Position numbers and translations under genes: made by a program
Part shown: in pieces, positions 1 through 9,684 of the stretch
How the letters are laid out: each line of letters opens with the position of its first letter
Numbering within the stretch: position 1 is the first letter of the stretch
The notes under the pieces: model-generated
What the model saw: the letters and a program-made list of their open reading frames with translations, nothing else
Databases searched by the model: none
What the model was told of the DNA's origin: nothing
Assembly (NCBI GenBank): GCA_011391545.1
Contig: JAABQI010000011.1
Location: 1-37,895 of the forward strand
Source of the DNA: Rhodoferax sp.
GTDB lineage: Bacteria; Pseudomonadota; Gammaproteobacteria; Burkholderiales; Burkholderiaceae_C
Reading direction: 5' to 3'
DNA: 37,895 nucleotides

Positions 1-53
1 TTTGCGCCAATGATAGTGCGGATTCCCGTGTGAAAGTAGGTCATCGTCAGGCT
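1..53 (+). rRNA. rrf: 5S ribosomal RNA, 3' end only (truncated by window start)
   Basis: TTTGCGCCAATGATAGTGCGGATTCCCGTGTGAAAGTAGGTCATCGTCAGGCT matches the remembered 3' portion of betaproteobacterial 5S rRNA. Confidence 0.88.
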
Positions 54-64
54 CCTATGCCTAA

Positions 65-98
65 AACGCCCAGTCGAAAGATTGGGCGTTTTTTTTTG
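65..98 (+). terminator. Rho-independent terminator of the rRNA operon
   Basis: AACGCCCA-gtcgaaaga-TTGGGCGTT followed by a T tract. Confidence 0.9.
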
Positions 99-193
99 TT
101 CGGCCACGGCCGCATAACCGTTCGTAAGCGTGCGGCCAACGTAAGCGCCCGGTGAACCCATCTTGACCACGGCGCAGCGGCTGTGGCCTGGAA

Positions 194-790
194 TCAAAGA
201 GTTTGAATTTGGGGCTGCCAGCGGTGCCGCAACAACTCATGAATCTGACTTGCCCGTTGCGTTGGCAGGCGCGTCAGGACGTCCTTGAGATAGGCAAACG
301 GATCATGCCCATTGAGTCTGACGCTCTGGATCAGACTCATCACCGCGGCACCCCGCTTGCCCGCACGCACTGAACCCGCGAACAGCCAGTTGTTTCTCCC
401 GATGGCAATCGGCCGGATCTGATTCTCAATATGGTTGTTGTCAACCGGCAAATGCCCGTCAGATAGGAAACGCGTGAGCGCACCCCAGCGACGCAGGCTG
501 TAATCGAGCGCCTTGGCCGTGGCTGAGCCATCCGTGATCTTCTGCCGGTTCAGGACCACCCACTGGTGCAAGGCATCGAGCAGTGGTTTGGATCGTTCCT
601 GGCGCATCCGCCTTCGCTCGTCCGGGTTGAACTCCTTGATTTCGCGCTCAATGTCGTAAATCCTGCCAATCTGCTCCAGCGCACTGTGTGCGATCTGGCT
701 CTTGTTGCTGGCATGCAGATCAAAGAACTTGCGCCGGGCGTGGGCCAGACAACCGACTTCGGTCACACCCTGGGTTACCCAAACCCCCAA
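194..790 (-). pseudogene. IS66-family transposase (TnpC), C-terminal fragment only
   Basis: Translation contains EVGCLAHARRKFFDLHA and LPVDNNHIENQIRPIAIGRNNWLFAGS...GKRGAAVMSLIQSVRLNGHDPFAYLKDVL, typical IS66 C-terminal motifs; N-terminal ~60% missing. Confidence 0.88.
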
Positions 791-932
791 GAGACGGTTC
801 TACAGCCCCGAACTCAAGCTGCAAGTTACCACGCCGCCCTGGCGTCTGCTGTCTAATTAGGGAAAACACAACTTACAGAATCTGACAATTGGGCGAGAAT
901 TCAATTCTTGATTCAAATATTGGAGCTTCACC

Positions 933-2609
933 ATGACCGATCGCATCTGGCTCAAAAACTATCCTCCGGGCGTCCCAGCTGACATTGACGTGACCCAATA
1001 TGGCTCCATGGTTGACATGATGGAAGAGAGCTTCAAGAAGTTTGCCGACCGCCCAGCCTACAGTTTTATGGGCAAGGAGCTCACCTACAAGCAGGTAGAT
1101 GAGCTGAGCCAGACCTTTGCTGTTTATCTGCAAAGCCTGGGCCTGGCCAGGGGTGACCGGGTCGCGATCATGATGCCCAATGTGCTGCAGTACCCCATTG
1201 CCGTTGCGGGCATCCTGCGGGCCGGCTACACCTTGGTCAATGTCAATCCGCTGTACACGGCGCGCGAACTGGAACACCAGCTCAAGGACTCTGGCTCCAA
1301 GGCCATCGTGATCCTGGAGAATTTTGCCGCCACGTTGGAGAAATGCCTGGCTGCCACGCCAGTTAAGCACATCGTGCTGTGCGCCATGGGCGACCAGTTG
1401 GGCCTGCTCAAAGGCGCCTTGGTGAACTACGTGGTGCGAAATGTCAAGAAGATGGTGCCGGCGTTCAATCTGCCGAGCGCCGTGCGATTCAATGCTGCCA
1501 TTGCCAAGGCAAGCAGCGGCACCCTGAAAAAGCCGCTGATCAAGGCCGATGATGTGGCGGTGCTGCAGTACACCGGTGGCACCACCGGGGTCTCCAAGGG
1601 GGCGGTACTGTTGCAGCGCAACCTGGTGGCCAACCTGCTGCAAACCGATGACTGGTTTGCCCCGGCGTTGCAAAAAATACCGGCGGGTGAGCAAATGAAT
1701 GTGGTTTGTGCCTTGCCGCTCTACCATATCTTTGCCTTTACGGTGGGCATGATGCTATCGTTGCGCGCGGGCGGCAAGCTGATTTTGATTCCAAATCCAC
1801 GCGACTTCCCGGCGGTGCTGGCCGAGCTGGCCAAGCACAAGATTCATTTCTTTCCGGCCGTCAACACGCTGTTCAACGGCCTGGCCAACCACCCTGATTT
1901 CAGCAAGGTGAACTGGAGCCACCTGCTGGTGTCGGCCGGTGGCGGCACGGCGGTGCAAAGTGCCGTGGCCAAGCTCTGGCTCGAAAAAACAGGCTGCTCC
2001 ATTGCCGAGGGCTATGGTCTTAGCGAGACCTCGCCCATTGCCACGGCCAATCCGGTGGGGGTGGGCGCCGAATATTCCGGCACCATCGGCCTGCCGGTGC
2101 CGAGCACCTGGCTCAAGCTGCTCGATGACGATGGCAATGAGGTGCCCATGGGCCAGTCGGGCGAGATCGCTATCAAAGGGCCGCAGGTGATGGCCGGCTA
2201 CTGGCAGCGGCCCGACGAAACCGCCAAGGTCATGACTGCGGACGGTTACTTCAAGACCGGTGACGTTGGCGTGATGGATGAGCGCGGCTATTTCAGAATT
2301 GTCGACCGCAAAAAAGACATGGTTCTGGTCAGCGGCTTTAACGTCTATCCGACCGAGCTCGAAGACGTGGTGGCGCAAATGGAAGGCATCATGGAATGCG
2401 CCTGCGTGGGCGTGCCCGATGCCAAGACGGGTGAAGCGGTGAAGCTGGTGATCGTCAAAAAAGACCCGAATGTGACCGAGGCCCTGGTGCGTGCCTACTG
2501 CAAAGAAAACCTGACCGGCTACAAGCAGCCCAAGGTTGTCGAGTTCCGCACCGAGCTGCCCAAAACGCCGGTGGGCAAAATTTTGCGGCGTGAGTTGCGC
2601 GACAAATAA
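933..2609 (+). CDS. fadD: Long-chain-fatty-acid--CoA ligase (AMP-forming)
   Basis: YTGGTTGVSKGAVL, EGYGLSETSP, YFKTGDVGVMDERGYFRIVDRKKDM and PKTPVGKILRRELR motifs. Confidence 0.9.
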   Translation: MTDRIWLKNYPPGVPADIDVTQYGSMVDMMEESFKKFADRPAYSFMGKELTYKQVDELSQTFAVYLQSLGLARGDRVAIMMPNVLQYPIAVAGILRAGYTLVNVNPLYTARELEHQLKDSGSKAIVILENFAATLEKCLAATPVKHIVLCAMGDQLGLLKGALVNYVVRNVKKMVPAFNLPSAVRFNAAIAKASSGTLKKPLIKADDVAVLQYTGGTTGVSKGAVLLQRNLVANLLQTDDWFAPALQKIPAGEQMNVVCALPLYHIFAFTVGMMLSLRAGGKLILIPNPRDFPAVLAELAKHKIHFFPAVNTLFNGLANHPDFSKVNWSHLLVSAGGGTAVQSAVAKLWLEKTGCSIAEGYGLSETSPIATANPVGVGAEYSGTIGLPVPSTWLKLLDDDGNEVPMGQSGEIAIKGPQVMAGYWQRPDETAKVMTADGYFKTGDVGVMDERGYFRIVDRKKDMVLVSGFNVYPTELEDVVAQMEGIMECACVGVPDAKTGEAVKLVIVKKDPNVTEALVRAYCKENLTGYKQPKVVEFRTELPKTPVGKILRRELRDK

Positions 2610-2633
2610 GCCCGGGGTTGCGGTGCCGCTGAT

Positions 2634-3395
2634 TCAGCAGCTGCGCCGGGCAATGCGGGGAATGGCCTCGCGCAGGAGTTGGGTTACCTTCTGCGCGTTG
2701 CTGTTGAAGACCGACAGGATGGCGTCCCAGGTGACGGGTTCTTCGTCGGTTTTCCAGCAGTCGTAATCGGTGCTCATGGCCACGGCGGCATAGGGCAAAC
2801 CGGCCTCGTTGGCCAAAGCGGCCTCGGTGGCGATCGACATGTTGATGATGTCTGCGCCCCAGGCGCGAAACATGTTGGATTCGGCTCGGGTCGAAAAACG
2901 CGGCCCCTCGATCGTGATGACCGTACCGGCTGGGTGATGGTCAAAGCCCAGGCGCTGGCAGGCCTCGTTCAAGATGGCACGCAAATCGGCATCAAAGGGG
3001 GCCGCCATGGGCGCGTGGATCGGTTGGTGTGGCTCGAACGATTCATGAAAGCTCATGGCGCGCTGCTTGGTGAAGTCGATGAACTGGTCAACAATCACCA
3101 GGTGGCCGCGCCTGATGTCAAGGCGCAAGGAACCCACGGCCGTGCTGGCAAGCACGTGCGTGCAACCGGCATCCTTGAGAGCCTGGATGTTGGCCCGGTA
3201 ATTGACCTGGCTGGGGGGAATGGTGTGCTCGCGCCCATGGCGCGCCAGCAGCACCACGTCCACCCCAACGATCTGCCCCAGTTTCAGCGGTGCAGACGGC
3301 GCACCCCAGCGGTTGGTCACGCTGTGGTCTTGCGCATTTTCAAGAATGTCCGGGTTGTCGAGCCCGCTGCCGCCGATGATGCCAATTGTTGTCAT
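2634..3395 (-). CDS. mtnP: S-methyl-5'-thioadenosine phosphorylase (MTAP/PNP family)
   Basis: IGIIGGSGL, RHGREHTIPPSQVNYRANI, TIEGPRFSTRAESNMFR, MSTDYDCWK motifs. Confidence 0.88.
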   Translation of the reverse strand: MTTIGIIGGSGLDNPDILENAQDHSVTNRWGAPSAPLKLGQIVGVDVVLLARHGREHTIPPSQVNYRANIQALKDAGCTHVLASTAVGSLRLDIRRGHLVIVDQFIDFTKQRAMSFHESFEPHQPIHAPMAAPFDADLRAILNEACQRLGFDHHPAGTVITIEGPRFSTRAESNMFRAWGADIINMSIATEAALANEAGLPYAAVAMSTDYDCWKTDEEPVTWDAILSVFNSNAQKVTQLLREAIPRIARRSC

Positions 3396-4009
3396 GATGT
3401 GAGCTTCCGGTTCAAGGTGTCAACCAGCAGGGACCGCACCGAGTCGATGTCCTCGCCATAGGCGACGATGCCCTCGTCATGGCCCGCCATGACAAACAGC
3501 ACGGGCAAGCCGGGCTGGGCCGCGACCAGCTGGGCCACGGTCCGCGCCATAGCCGGTGTGCCGTAAGGGATGTCGGGCGCCGTGTGGAGCGCATTGCGTG
3601 CCAGCAGCGCATCGAATAGGCTACGGCTATGGACGTGCATGACGCAGTGCACCGCCGGATTGGCCGCATAGATGGCTCCGTGCGTCATGGACTCCGAGGA
3701 TGCCTCCAGGCTGCCGCGAGAACGCACGCTGTTGTGTTCTATAGAAAACGACTCCACCAGGCAAAATTGATCAGTTTGCAGTTGACGAATGGCCCCGGTG
3801 GCGCTGGCGGTGATGACAAATTGCTGACCGCTGGTGCGCAGGCTGAGGTTGCCGTAGCCGATGCCGTTGAGGTAGGCCCCAATCAGTCCCAGGTCAAACA
3901 GGATGGTGCGCGCCCTGTTGAGCTCGTCGAGTTGCGCCGATGCTTCAACGATGCCGTCAACACGCTGGCTGCTGTACTTGATGACGCCGTCGTCGGTGGG
4001 AGCGTTCAT
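3392..4009 (-). CDS. Class II aldolase/adducin family protein, probable Ald2-type 5-methylthioribulose-1-phosphate/5-deoxyribulose-1-phosphate aldolase
   Basis: SSESMTHGAIYAANPAVHCVMHVHS carries the class II aldolase Glu/His zinc-site pattern; lies between mtnA and mtnP with coupled starts. Confidence 0.75.
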   Translation of the reverse strand: MNAPTDDGVIKYSSQRVDGIVEASAQLDELNRARTILFDLGLIGAYLNGIGYGNLSLRTSGQQFVITASATGAIRQLQTDQFCLVESFSIEHNSVRSRGSLEASSESMTHGAIYAANPAVHCVMHVHSRSLFDALLARNALHTAPDIPYGTPAMARTVAQLVAAQPGLPVLFVMAGHDEGIVAYGEDIDSVRSLLVDTLNRKLTS

Positions 4010-5116
4010 CTACTTTTCCTGTGGAAACAGCGCAAAAATGGCCGCCTCGTTGGCGTCGCAAATGCCGCGCTCGCAAATCAGTTTCGTCACCAAGCGCGCC
4101 GGGGTCACATCGAAGCCCCAGTTGCGCGCCGGTGTGGTGTCAGGGCAAATTTGCACCGATTCAATGCCGCCGTGGCTTGCTTTGCCACTGATGAAGCGCA
4201 CTTCCTCGGCGCCACGCTCCTCGATGGGAATGCTGGCAACGCCGTCGCCCAGCGAGAAGTCAAAGGTGGATGACGGCAGGGCCACGTACATGGGAATGCC
4301 GTTGTCGCGCGCCGCCAGCGCTTTGAGGTAAGTGCCGATCTTGTTGGCTACGTCACCGCTGCGGGTGACGCGGTCGGCGCCGGTGATGACCATATCGACC
4401 AGGCCGTGTTGCATCAAATGGCCACCGGCGTTGTCGGTAATCAGCGTGTGCGGCACGCCGTGCTGCCCCAGTTCCCAGGCGGTCAGACTGGCGCCCTGGT
4501 TGCGCGGACGCGTCTCGTCCACCCAGACGTGTACCGGTATGCCAGCCTCATGCGCCGCATAAATGGGCGCGGTGGCGGAGCCAAAGTCGACAAAGGCGAG
4601 CCAGCCCGCGTTGCAGTGGGTCAGGATGTTGACAGGCTTGCCGGGCTTGCGCCGGGCGATGTCGGCGATCAGGGCCATGCCATGTTCCCCCAGGTGCCGG
4701 AAATGCTCGGCATCCTCGTCGGCGAGCGCAACTGCTGCGTCCCTGGCCAGCCGGCGCTTCTGTGCCGGCGTGGTGCCGACGGCGATGGCAGCCAGCATGC
4801 GCTCGACCGCCCAGGCCAGGTTAGCCGCAGTGGGCCGGGTCGCCTTGAGATCAGCTGCCGCCTGGCGCATGAAGTCATGAAAATCCTGTTCGGGTGCTTC
4901 CAGCGCCGCCAGGTACATGCCGAAGCCGGCGCTGGCCCCAATCAGCCCGGCACCGCGCACCGTCATGTTCTTGATGGCGCGGCACATGTCGGCAACACTG
5001 ATCAACTCGGCAATTTCGAAGGCATGCGGCAACCGGAGCTGGTCGATGACCTGAACCACGCGGTCATCGCCCTCTCTCAGCCAGATCGTCCGGTAGGGTT
5101 TCCCGTCAACTTTCAT
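4010..5116 (-). CDS. mtnA: S-methyl-5-thioribose-1-phosphate isomerase
   Basis: MTVRGAGLIGASAGFGMYLAA, NILTHCNAGWLA, VDETRPRNQGASLTAWEL, ITGADRV motifs; start taken at the ATG overlapping the corA stop (ATGA), not the ORF-track start at 5146. Confidence 0.9.
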   Translation of the reverse strand: MKVDGKPYRTIWLREGDDRVVQVIDQLRLPHAFEIAELISVADMCRAIKNMTVRGAGLIGASAGFGMYLAALEAPEQDFHDFMRQAAADLKATRPTAANLAWAVERMLAAIAVGTTPAQKRRLARDAAVALADEDAEHFRHLGEHGMALIADIARRKPGKPVNILTHCNAGWLAFVDFGSATAPIYAAHEAGIPVHVWVDETRPRNQGASLTAWELGQHGVPHTLITDNAGGHLMQHGLVDMVITGADRVTRSGDVANKIGTYLKALAARDNGIPMYVALPSSTFDFSLGDGVASIPIEERGAEEVRFISGKASHGGIESVQICPDTTPARNWGFDVTPARLVTKLICERGICDANEAAIFALFPQEK

Positions 5117-6099
5117 TTCAGCCAGCCGCGTTTCCTGAAGTACCACATGGGCAGCAGGGCGCTGGCCAGCATCAGGCCCAGGGCGAAGGGGTAGCCCAGG
5201 GCCCAGTCGAGCTCGGGCATGAGCTTGAAGTTCATGCCATACAGGCTGGCGATCATGGTGGGTGGCAACAGCGCTGCGCTGGCAACCGAGAAAATCTTGA
5301 TGATCTTGTTCTGGTTGATGTTGATGAAACCGACCGTGGCATCCATCAAAAAGTTGATCTTGTCGAAGAGAAAAGCGGTGTGCGAGTCAAGCGAGTCGAT
5401 GTCGCGCAGAATTTGCCGCGCGTCCTCGAACTGCTCGCCATTGAGCATCTTGCTGCGCATCATGAAGCTCACCGCGCGCCGGGTGTCCATGGCATTGCGC
5501 CGGATGCGCCCGTTCATGTCCTCGTGGCGCGCGATGGCCGCCAGCACTTCGCCGGCCAGCACGTCGGTCACGTCGCCCGAGAGCACCTTGGCGCTGGCTT
5601 TTTCCAGCTCGTCGTAAATCTCTTCGAGCGTGTCGGCAGAGTATTCGGCATCGGCGTCGAACAGCTTGAGCAGCACCTCTTTGGCGTCCTCGATCAGGCC
5701 GGGTGCGCGCCGGGCGCGCATGCGCAGCAGCCGGAACACCGGCACATCCTCGTCGTGAATGGAAAACAGCACGCCCTTGCTTTTGAGCTCGTTGTTATCC
5801 AGGTTCAGGATAAAAGCGACGCGCACGGTGTGCGGATCGTCCTCGTCGGCCACCAGAAAGTCGCTGCGGATGTGCAGTTCTCCGTTGTCTTCCTTGTAAA
5901 AGCGGGCCGATTCCTCAATGTCCTCGTCCATCGCATCCTCGGGAATGGACAGGCCAAAATACTGCTTGATCCAGCGCTTTTCTTCCAGGGTGGGCGATTC
6001 CAGATCGACCCAGATCGGCTGGAAGCGAGACAGCTCCTCGAGCGATTCGATCTCTTCCTGAAACAGGCGGCCGTTGACGAGGGTGAAGATGTTGAGCAT
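5113..6099 (-). CDS. corA: Magnesium/cobalt transporter CorA
   Basis: C-terminal YGMNFKLMPELDW GMN motif followed by a TM helix; CorA-like N-terminus. Confidence 0.92.
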   Translation of the reverse strand: MLNIFTLVNGRLFQEEIESLEELSRFQPIWVDLESPTLEEKRWIKQYFGLSIPEDAMDEDIEESARFYKEDNGELHIRSDFLVADEDDPHTVRVAFILNLDNNELKSKGVLFSIHDEDVPVFRLLRMRARRAPGLIEDAKEVLLKLFDADAEYSADTLEEIYDELEKASAKVLSGDVTDVLAGEVLAAIARHEDMNGRIRRNAMDTRRAVSFMMRSKMLNGEQFEDARQILRDIDSLDSHTAFLFDKINFLMDATVGFININQNKIIKIFSVASAALLPPTMIASLYGMNFKLMPELDWALGYPFALGLMLASALLPMWYFRKRGWLK

Positions 6100-6354
6100 G
6101 GGCTCACTCCCAAATGAGGTGGGTCATCGAGCGATGGGACTGGTGCAGGCCTGTAACTGGCAAATTATCGCATCGCAGTGCCCGTTGCAGCCTTGAAACA
6201 GGTGCTAAATCCGGAGAATGTTGCGCTGCAACATGAAAAAATAATTGCATATTCAGCCAAGGCCGGGCATAGTCAGTGCCATCATTTGACCAACAAGTTT
6301 TCTGGTTGCCATCGTTTTGGCAACTTTCTTCCCCAAGAGCTTTAGGAGGCTTTT

Positions 6355-6684
6355 ATGAACCTGACAATCAGCGGTCACCATTTGGAAGTTACCCCGGCTT
6401 TGCGCAGTTACGTGACCAGCAAGCTTGACCGGATCAAGCGGCATTTTGACCAGGTGGTGGATGTCAGAGTGTTGCTGACCCTGGAAAACCTCAAGGAAAA
6501 GGAACGCCGGCAAAAAGCGGAATGCAATATTCACATCAAGGGCATCGAGCTTTTTGCTGAAAGCGCGCACTCCGACCTGTACGCTGCGGTCGATGAACTG
6601 GTTGACAAACTTGACCGCCAAGTGGTGCGCCACAAAGACCGTTTGCAATCGCACCATCACGACGCACCCAAGCGCTTGATGTAA
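6355..6684 (+). CDS. hpf: Ribosome hibernation-promoting factor (short HPF/YfiA family)
   Basis: [38 protein letters not shown] upstream; adjacent to ptsN. Confidence 0.92.
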   Translation: MNLTISGHHLEVTPALRSYVTSKLDRIKRHFDQVVDVRVLLTLENLKEKERRQKAECNIHIKGIELFAESAHSDLYAAVDELVDKLDRQVVRHKDRLQSHHHDAPKRLM

Positions 6685-6699
6685 TTTAAAATCTGACAA

Positions 6700-6728
6700 G
6701 CCGCCCGCAAGTGCGAGCGGCTTTTTTT
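6700..6728 (+). terminator. Terminator-like hairpin between hpf and ptsN
   Basis: GCCGC-ccgcaagtgcga-GCGGC followed by a 7-T run. Confidence 0.65.
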
Positions 6729-6764
6729 GTGCCAAATTTTCATCGCGCACCTCTTAAGTACATC

Positions 6765-7223
6765 ATGAATCGACTCGCATCCATCCTCTCAGCTGAACAA
6801 GTTCTGGTCCAAGTGGACGTTTCAAGCAAAAAAAGAGCTTTTGAAGAGGTGGGCCTGTTGTTCGAGAATTTGCACGGCCTGAGTCGTGCCCTAGTCACCG
6901 ACAGTCTTTTTTCCCGCGAGCGTCTGGGCTCGACCGGCCTGGGCCATGGCGTGGCAATCCCCCACGGCCGCATCAAGGGGCTCAAGGCGCCAATGGCGGC
7001 AGTGTTTCAGTTGGCACAGCCGATTGGTTTTGATTCGCCCGATGAGCAGGCGGTCGGCTTGATGATTTTCTTGCTGGTGCCCGAAGCCGCCACCCAGAAA
7101 CACCTGGAAATCCTGTCTGAAATTGCCGAAATGCTCAGCGATGCATCGCTGCGTGAACAGCTTTTGACGATGAAGGATGCCAATGAGCTTTACCAGCGCA
7201 TTGCCAACTGGCAATCGGCTTGA
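6765..7223 (+). CDS. ptsN: PTS IIA-like nitrogen regulatory protein
   Basis: GLGHGVAIPHGRIKGL active-site motif; start set at MNRLASIL. Confidence 0.92.
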   Translation: MNRLASILSAEQVLVQVDVSSKKRAFEEVGLLFENLHGLSRALVTDSLFSRERLGSTGLGHGVAIPHGRIKGLKAPMAAVFQLAQPIGFDSPDEQAVGLMIFLLVPEAATQKHLEILSEIAEMLSDASLREQLLTMKDANELYQRIANWQSA

Positions 7224-7271
7224 GGCCTGGCCAGGCTTGAACAGGCAATTTGCAGCGCCGGAGCGACTCCC

Positions 7272-8222
7272 GTGAAACCCAATGTCATCAGCGCCGACGT
7301 GCTCTTTGAGGCTTTTCGCGGCAGCTTGCACTGGGAGTGGGTCGCGGGCCTGGGTGCTTCCGAGCGGCGCTTTGACGAGGTGGCGGTGCGGGCCGCCCGC
7401 TCCGGCGCCGATCTGGTGGGCTACCTCAATTACATCCATCCCTACCGTGTGCAGATCCTGGGCGAGCGCGAGGTCGCCTACCTCGTCAACGCCACGCCGG
7501 ACGATTGCGCGCGTCGCATTGGCCGCATCGTGACGCTGGAGCCGCCGGTGCTGGTGCTGGCGGACGGACAGGTCGCGCCTGAAGCGCTGACCTCGATGTG
7601 CGAGCACGCCCAGATTCCCATGTTTACCACCGAGGGTTCGTCGGCCTTTGTCATCGACGTGCTGCGCGCCTACCTGTCCAAGCATTTTGCCGACCGCTGC
7701 ACCATGCATGGCGTGTTCATGGACATTCTGGGCCTGGGCGTGCTCATCACGGGGGAGTCCGGCCTGGGCAAAAGTGAGTTGGGTCTGGAGTTGATCTCGC
7801 GCGGCAATGGCTTGGTGGCTGACGATGCGGTCGATTTGTACCGCATCAACCAGGACACGATCGAGGGGCGCTGCCCGGACTTGCTTCTGAATTTGCTTGA
7901 AGTGCGTGGCATCGGCCTGCTTGATATCCGCGGCATTTTTGGTGAGACGGCGGTGCGCCGAAAAAAGCGCCTGCAACTGATCGTCCATCTGGTGCGCCGC
8001 GAGACCATGGAGCGCGACTACGAGCGCCTTCCCTACGAACCCCTGACCCAGGACGTGCTGGACGTGCCGGTGCGCAAAGTGGTGATCCAGGTGGTCGCCG
8101 GGCGCAATATCGCGGTGCTGGTCGAGGCCGCCGTGCGCAACACCATTTTGCAGATGCGCGGGGTTGACACCTACAAGGACTTCGTCGAGCGTCATCGTCT
8201 GGCGATGGGTGAGCCAAGCTGA
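7272..8222 (+). CDS. hprK: HPr kinase/phosphorylase
   Basis: Walker [19 protein letters not shown] and [17 protein letters not shown] signature. Confidence 0.95.
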   Translation: MKPNVISADVLFEAFRGSLHWEWVAGLGASERRFDEVAVRAARSGADLVGYLNYIHPYRVQILGEREVAYLVNATPDDCARRIGRIVTLEPPVLVLADGQVAPEALTSMCEHAQIPMFTTEGSSAFVIDVLRAYLSKHFADRCTMHGVFMDILGLGVLITGESGLGKSELGLELISRGNGLVADDAVDLYRINQDTIEGRCPDLLLNLLEVRGIGLLDIRGIFGETAVRRKKRLQLIVHLVRRETMERDYERLPYEPLTQDVLDVPVRKVVIQVVAGRNIAVLVEAAVRNTILQMRGVDTYKDFVERHRLAMGEPS

Positions 8223-8310
8223 ACTGGGCGCGGGCATCACTGCAGGCAGCGACTGCTCAAGCGGGGGGTAACCAGTACAATGGCCCCATTCTTTGCTACC
8301 CACTTCACTC

Positions 8311-8853
8311 ATGTCCAAGTCCCTGCTTCGTTCTGCCTGCTTGAGTTTGTCAGGCATTCTGCTGGTCGGGCTGACCGCCTGTGGCAGCCTGGATAGAGCC
8401 AGTCAAAGCGCGATTGGCTTGGTAACGCCCTACAAAATAGACATCGTGCAGGGCAATTTTGTCTCGCGCGAGCAGGCGGCAGCCCTCAAGGAAGGCATGA
8501 GCCGCATGCAGGTGCGCGATATTTTGGGCACGCCGCTGCTCACCAGCATTTTTCACGCCGACCGCTGGGACTACGTGTTTACCTTCAAACGCCAGGGCGC
8601 TGAGCCGCAGGCGCGCCGGGTCACGGTGTTTTTTCAGGGCGATGTTTTGAGCAAGGTGGAAGCCGATGCCCTGCCAAGCGAGGCCGAGTTCGTGGCCTCG
8701 CTCGATTCCGGCCGCAAGTCCGGCAAAGTACCCGTTCTGGAAATGTCGCCCGAGCGCCTTGCCGCCACTGCCGCGGCACCGCAGGATGCGCCAGCCAGGC
8801 CCTTGACACCCCCGCCGGCAAGCTACCCGCCGCTGGAAAACAGCGCCAACTGA
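8311..8853 (+). CDS. bamE: Outer membrane protein assembly factor BamE (SmpA/OmlA) lipoprotein
   Basis: Lipobox LVGLTACGS; YKIDIVQGNFVSREQAAALKEGMSRMQVRDILGTPLL. Confidence 0.92.
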   Translation: MSKSLLRSACLSLSGILLVGLTACGSLDRASQSAIGLVTPYKIDIVQGNFVSREQAAALKEGMSRMQVRDILGTPLLTSIFHADRWDYVFTFKRQGAEPQARRVTVFFQGDVLSKVEADALPSEAEFVASLDSGRKSGKVPVLEMSPERLAATAAAPQDAPARPLTPPPASYPPLENSAN

Positions 8854-8868
8854 TTTCAGTTTCTGACA

Positions 8869-9684
8869 ATGACCGAGTCCACACTTCACCGCATTTGCGT
8901 GGCAGGTGCCAGCGGGCGCATGGGGCGCATGCTGATCGAGGCCATTTGCCGCGCTGACGATTGCCGGCTCAGTGGCGCCCTTGATGTTGCCACCAGCCCG
9001 GCCGTTGGCATGGACCCGGCGGCCGCTTTGGGCTTGAGCAGCGGTGTGGCCATCAGCGCCGACCTGCGCACCGGCTTGAATCACGCCCAGGCCCTGATCG
9101 ACTTCACCCGCCCCGAGGGCACGATAGCGCATTTGCAGGTCTGTCATGAGTTGGGCGTCAATGCGGTCATTGGCACCACCGGTTTCAGCGACGCGCAAAA
9201 GCAGCAAATTGCCGAGATTGCCAAAGATATTGCCATCGTCATGGCGCCCAACATGAGCGTCGGCGTCAACGTCACGCTCAAACTGCTGGAGATGGCGGCC
9301 AAGGCCCTCGATACCGGTTATGACATCGAAATCATCGAGGCGCATCACCGCCACAAGGTCGATGCGCCCTCGGGCACCGCTCTCAAAATGGGCGAAGTCA
9401 TCGCCACCGCCTTGGGGCGCGACCTGAAAGACTGCGCCGTGTATGCGCGCCAGGGTGTCACCGGCGAACGCGACCCCTCCAGCATCGGTTTTGCCACCAT
9501 TCGCGGGGGCGACATCGTGGGTGACCACACCGTGCTGTTCGCCGGCATCGGCGAGCGCATTGAGATCAGCCACAAATCATCCAGCCGGGTCTCATATGCC
9601 CAGGGCAGCTTGCGCGCCGTGCGCTTTCTGAGTGGTCGCAAAGCCGGTCTGTTCGACATGGCCGACGTGCTCAACCTGAAATGA
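8869..9684 (+). CDS. dapB: 4-hydroxy-tetrahydrodipicolinate reductase
   Basis: [34 protein letters not shown]. Confidence 0.95.
   Translation: MTESTLHRICVAGASGRMGRMLIEAICRADDCRLSGALDVATSPAVGMDPAAALGLSSGVAISADLRTGLNHAQALIDFTRPEGTIAHLQVCHELGVNAVIGTTGFSDAQKQQIAEIAKDIAIVMAPNMSVGVNVTLKLLEMAAKALDTGYDIEIIEAHHRHKVDAPSGTALKMGEVIATALGRDLKDCAVYARQGVTGERDPSSIGFATIRGGDIVGDHTVLFAGIGERIEISHKSSSRVSYAQGSLRAVRFLSGRKAGLFDMADVLNLK

Noticed and set aside
6158-6172. Possible sigma-54 promoter TGGCAAATTATCGCA upstream of hpf
   Set aside because: GG-GC spacing is one base short and the -12 TTGC is not matched.
8223-8310. Apparent absence of a fur gene between hprK and bamE
   Set aside because: Neighbourhood expectation is from memory and fur may lie elsewhere; only 88 bp present and no fur remnant could be recognised.
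6891-8357. 488-aa minus-strand ORF opposite ptsN/hprK
   Set aside because: Antisense shadow of conserved genes; His/Gln/Ala-rich without motifs.
8350-9573. 407-aa minus-strand ORF opposite bamE/dapB
   Set aside because: Antisense shadow; both sense genes are strongly supported.
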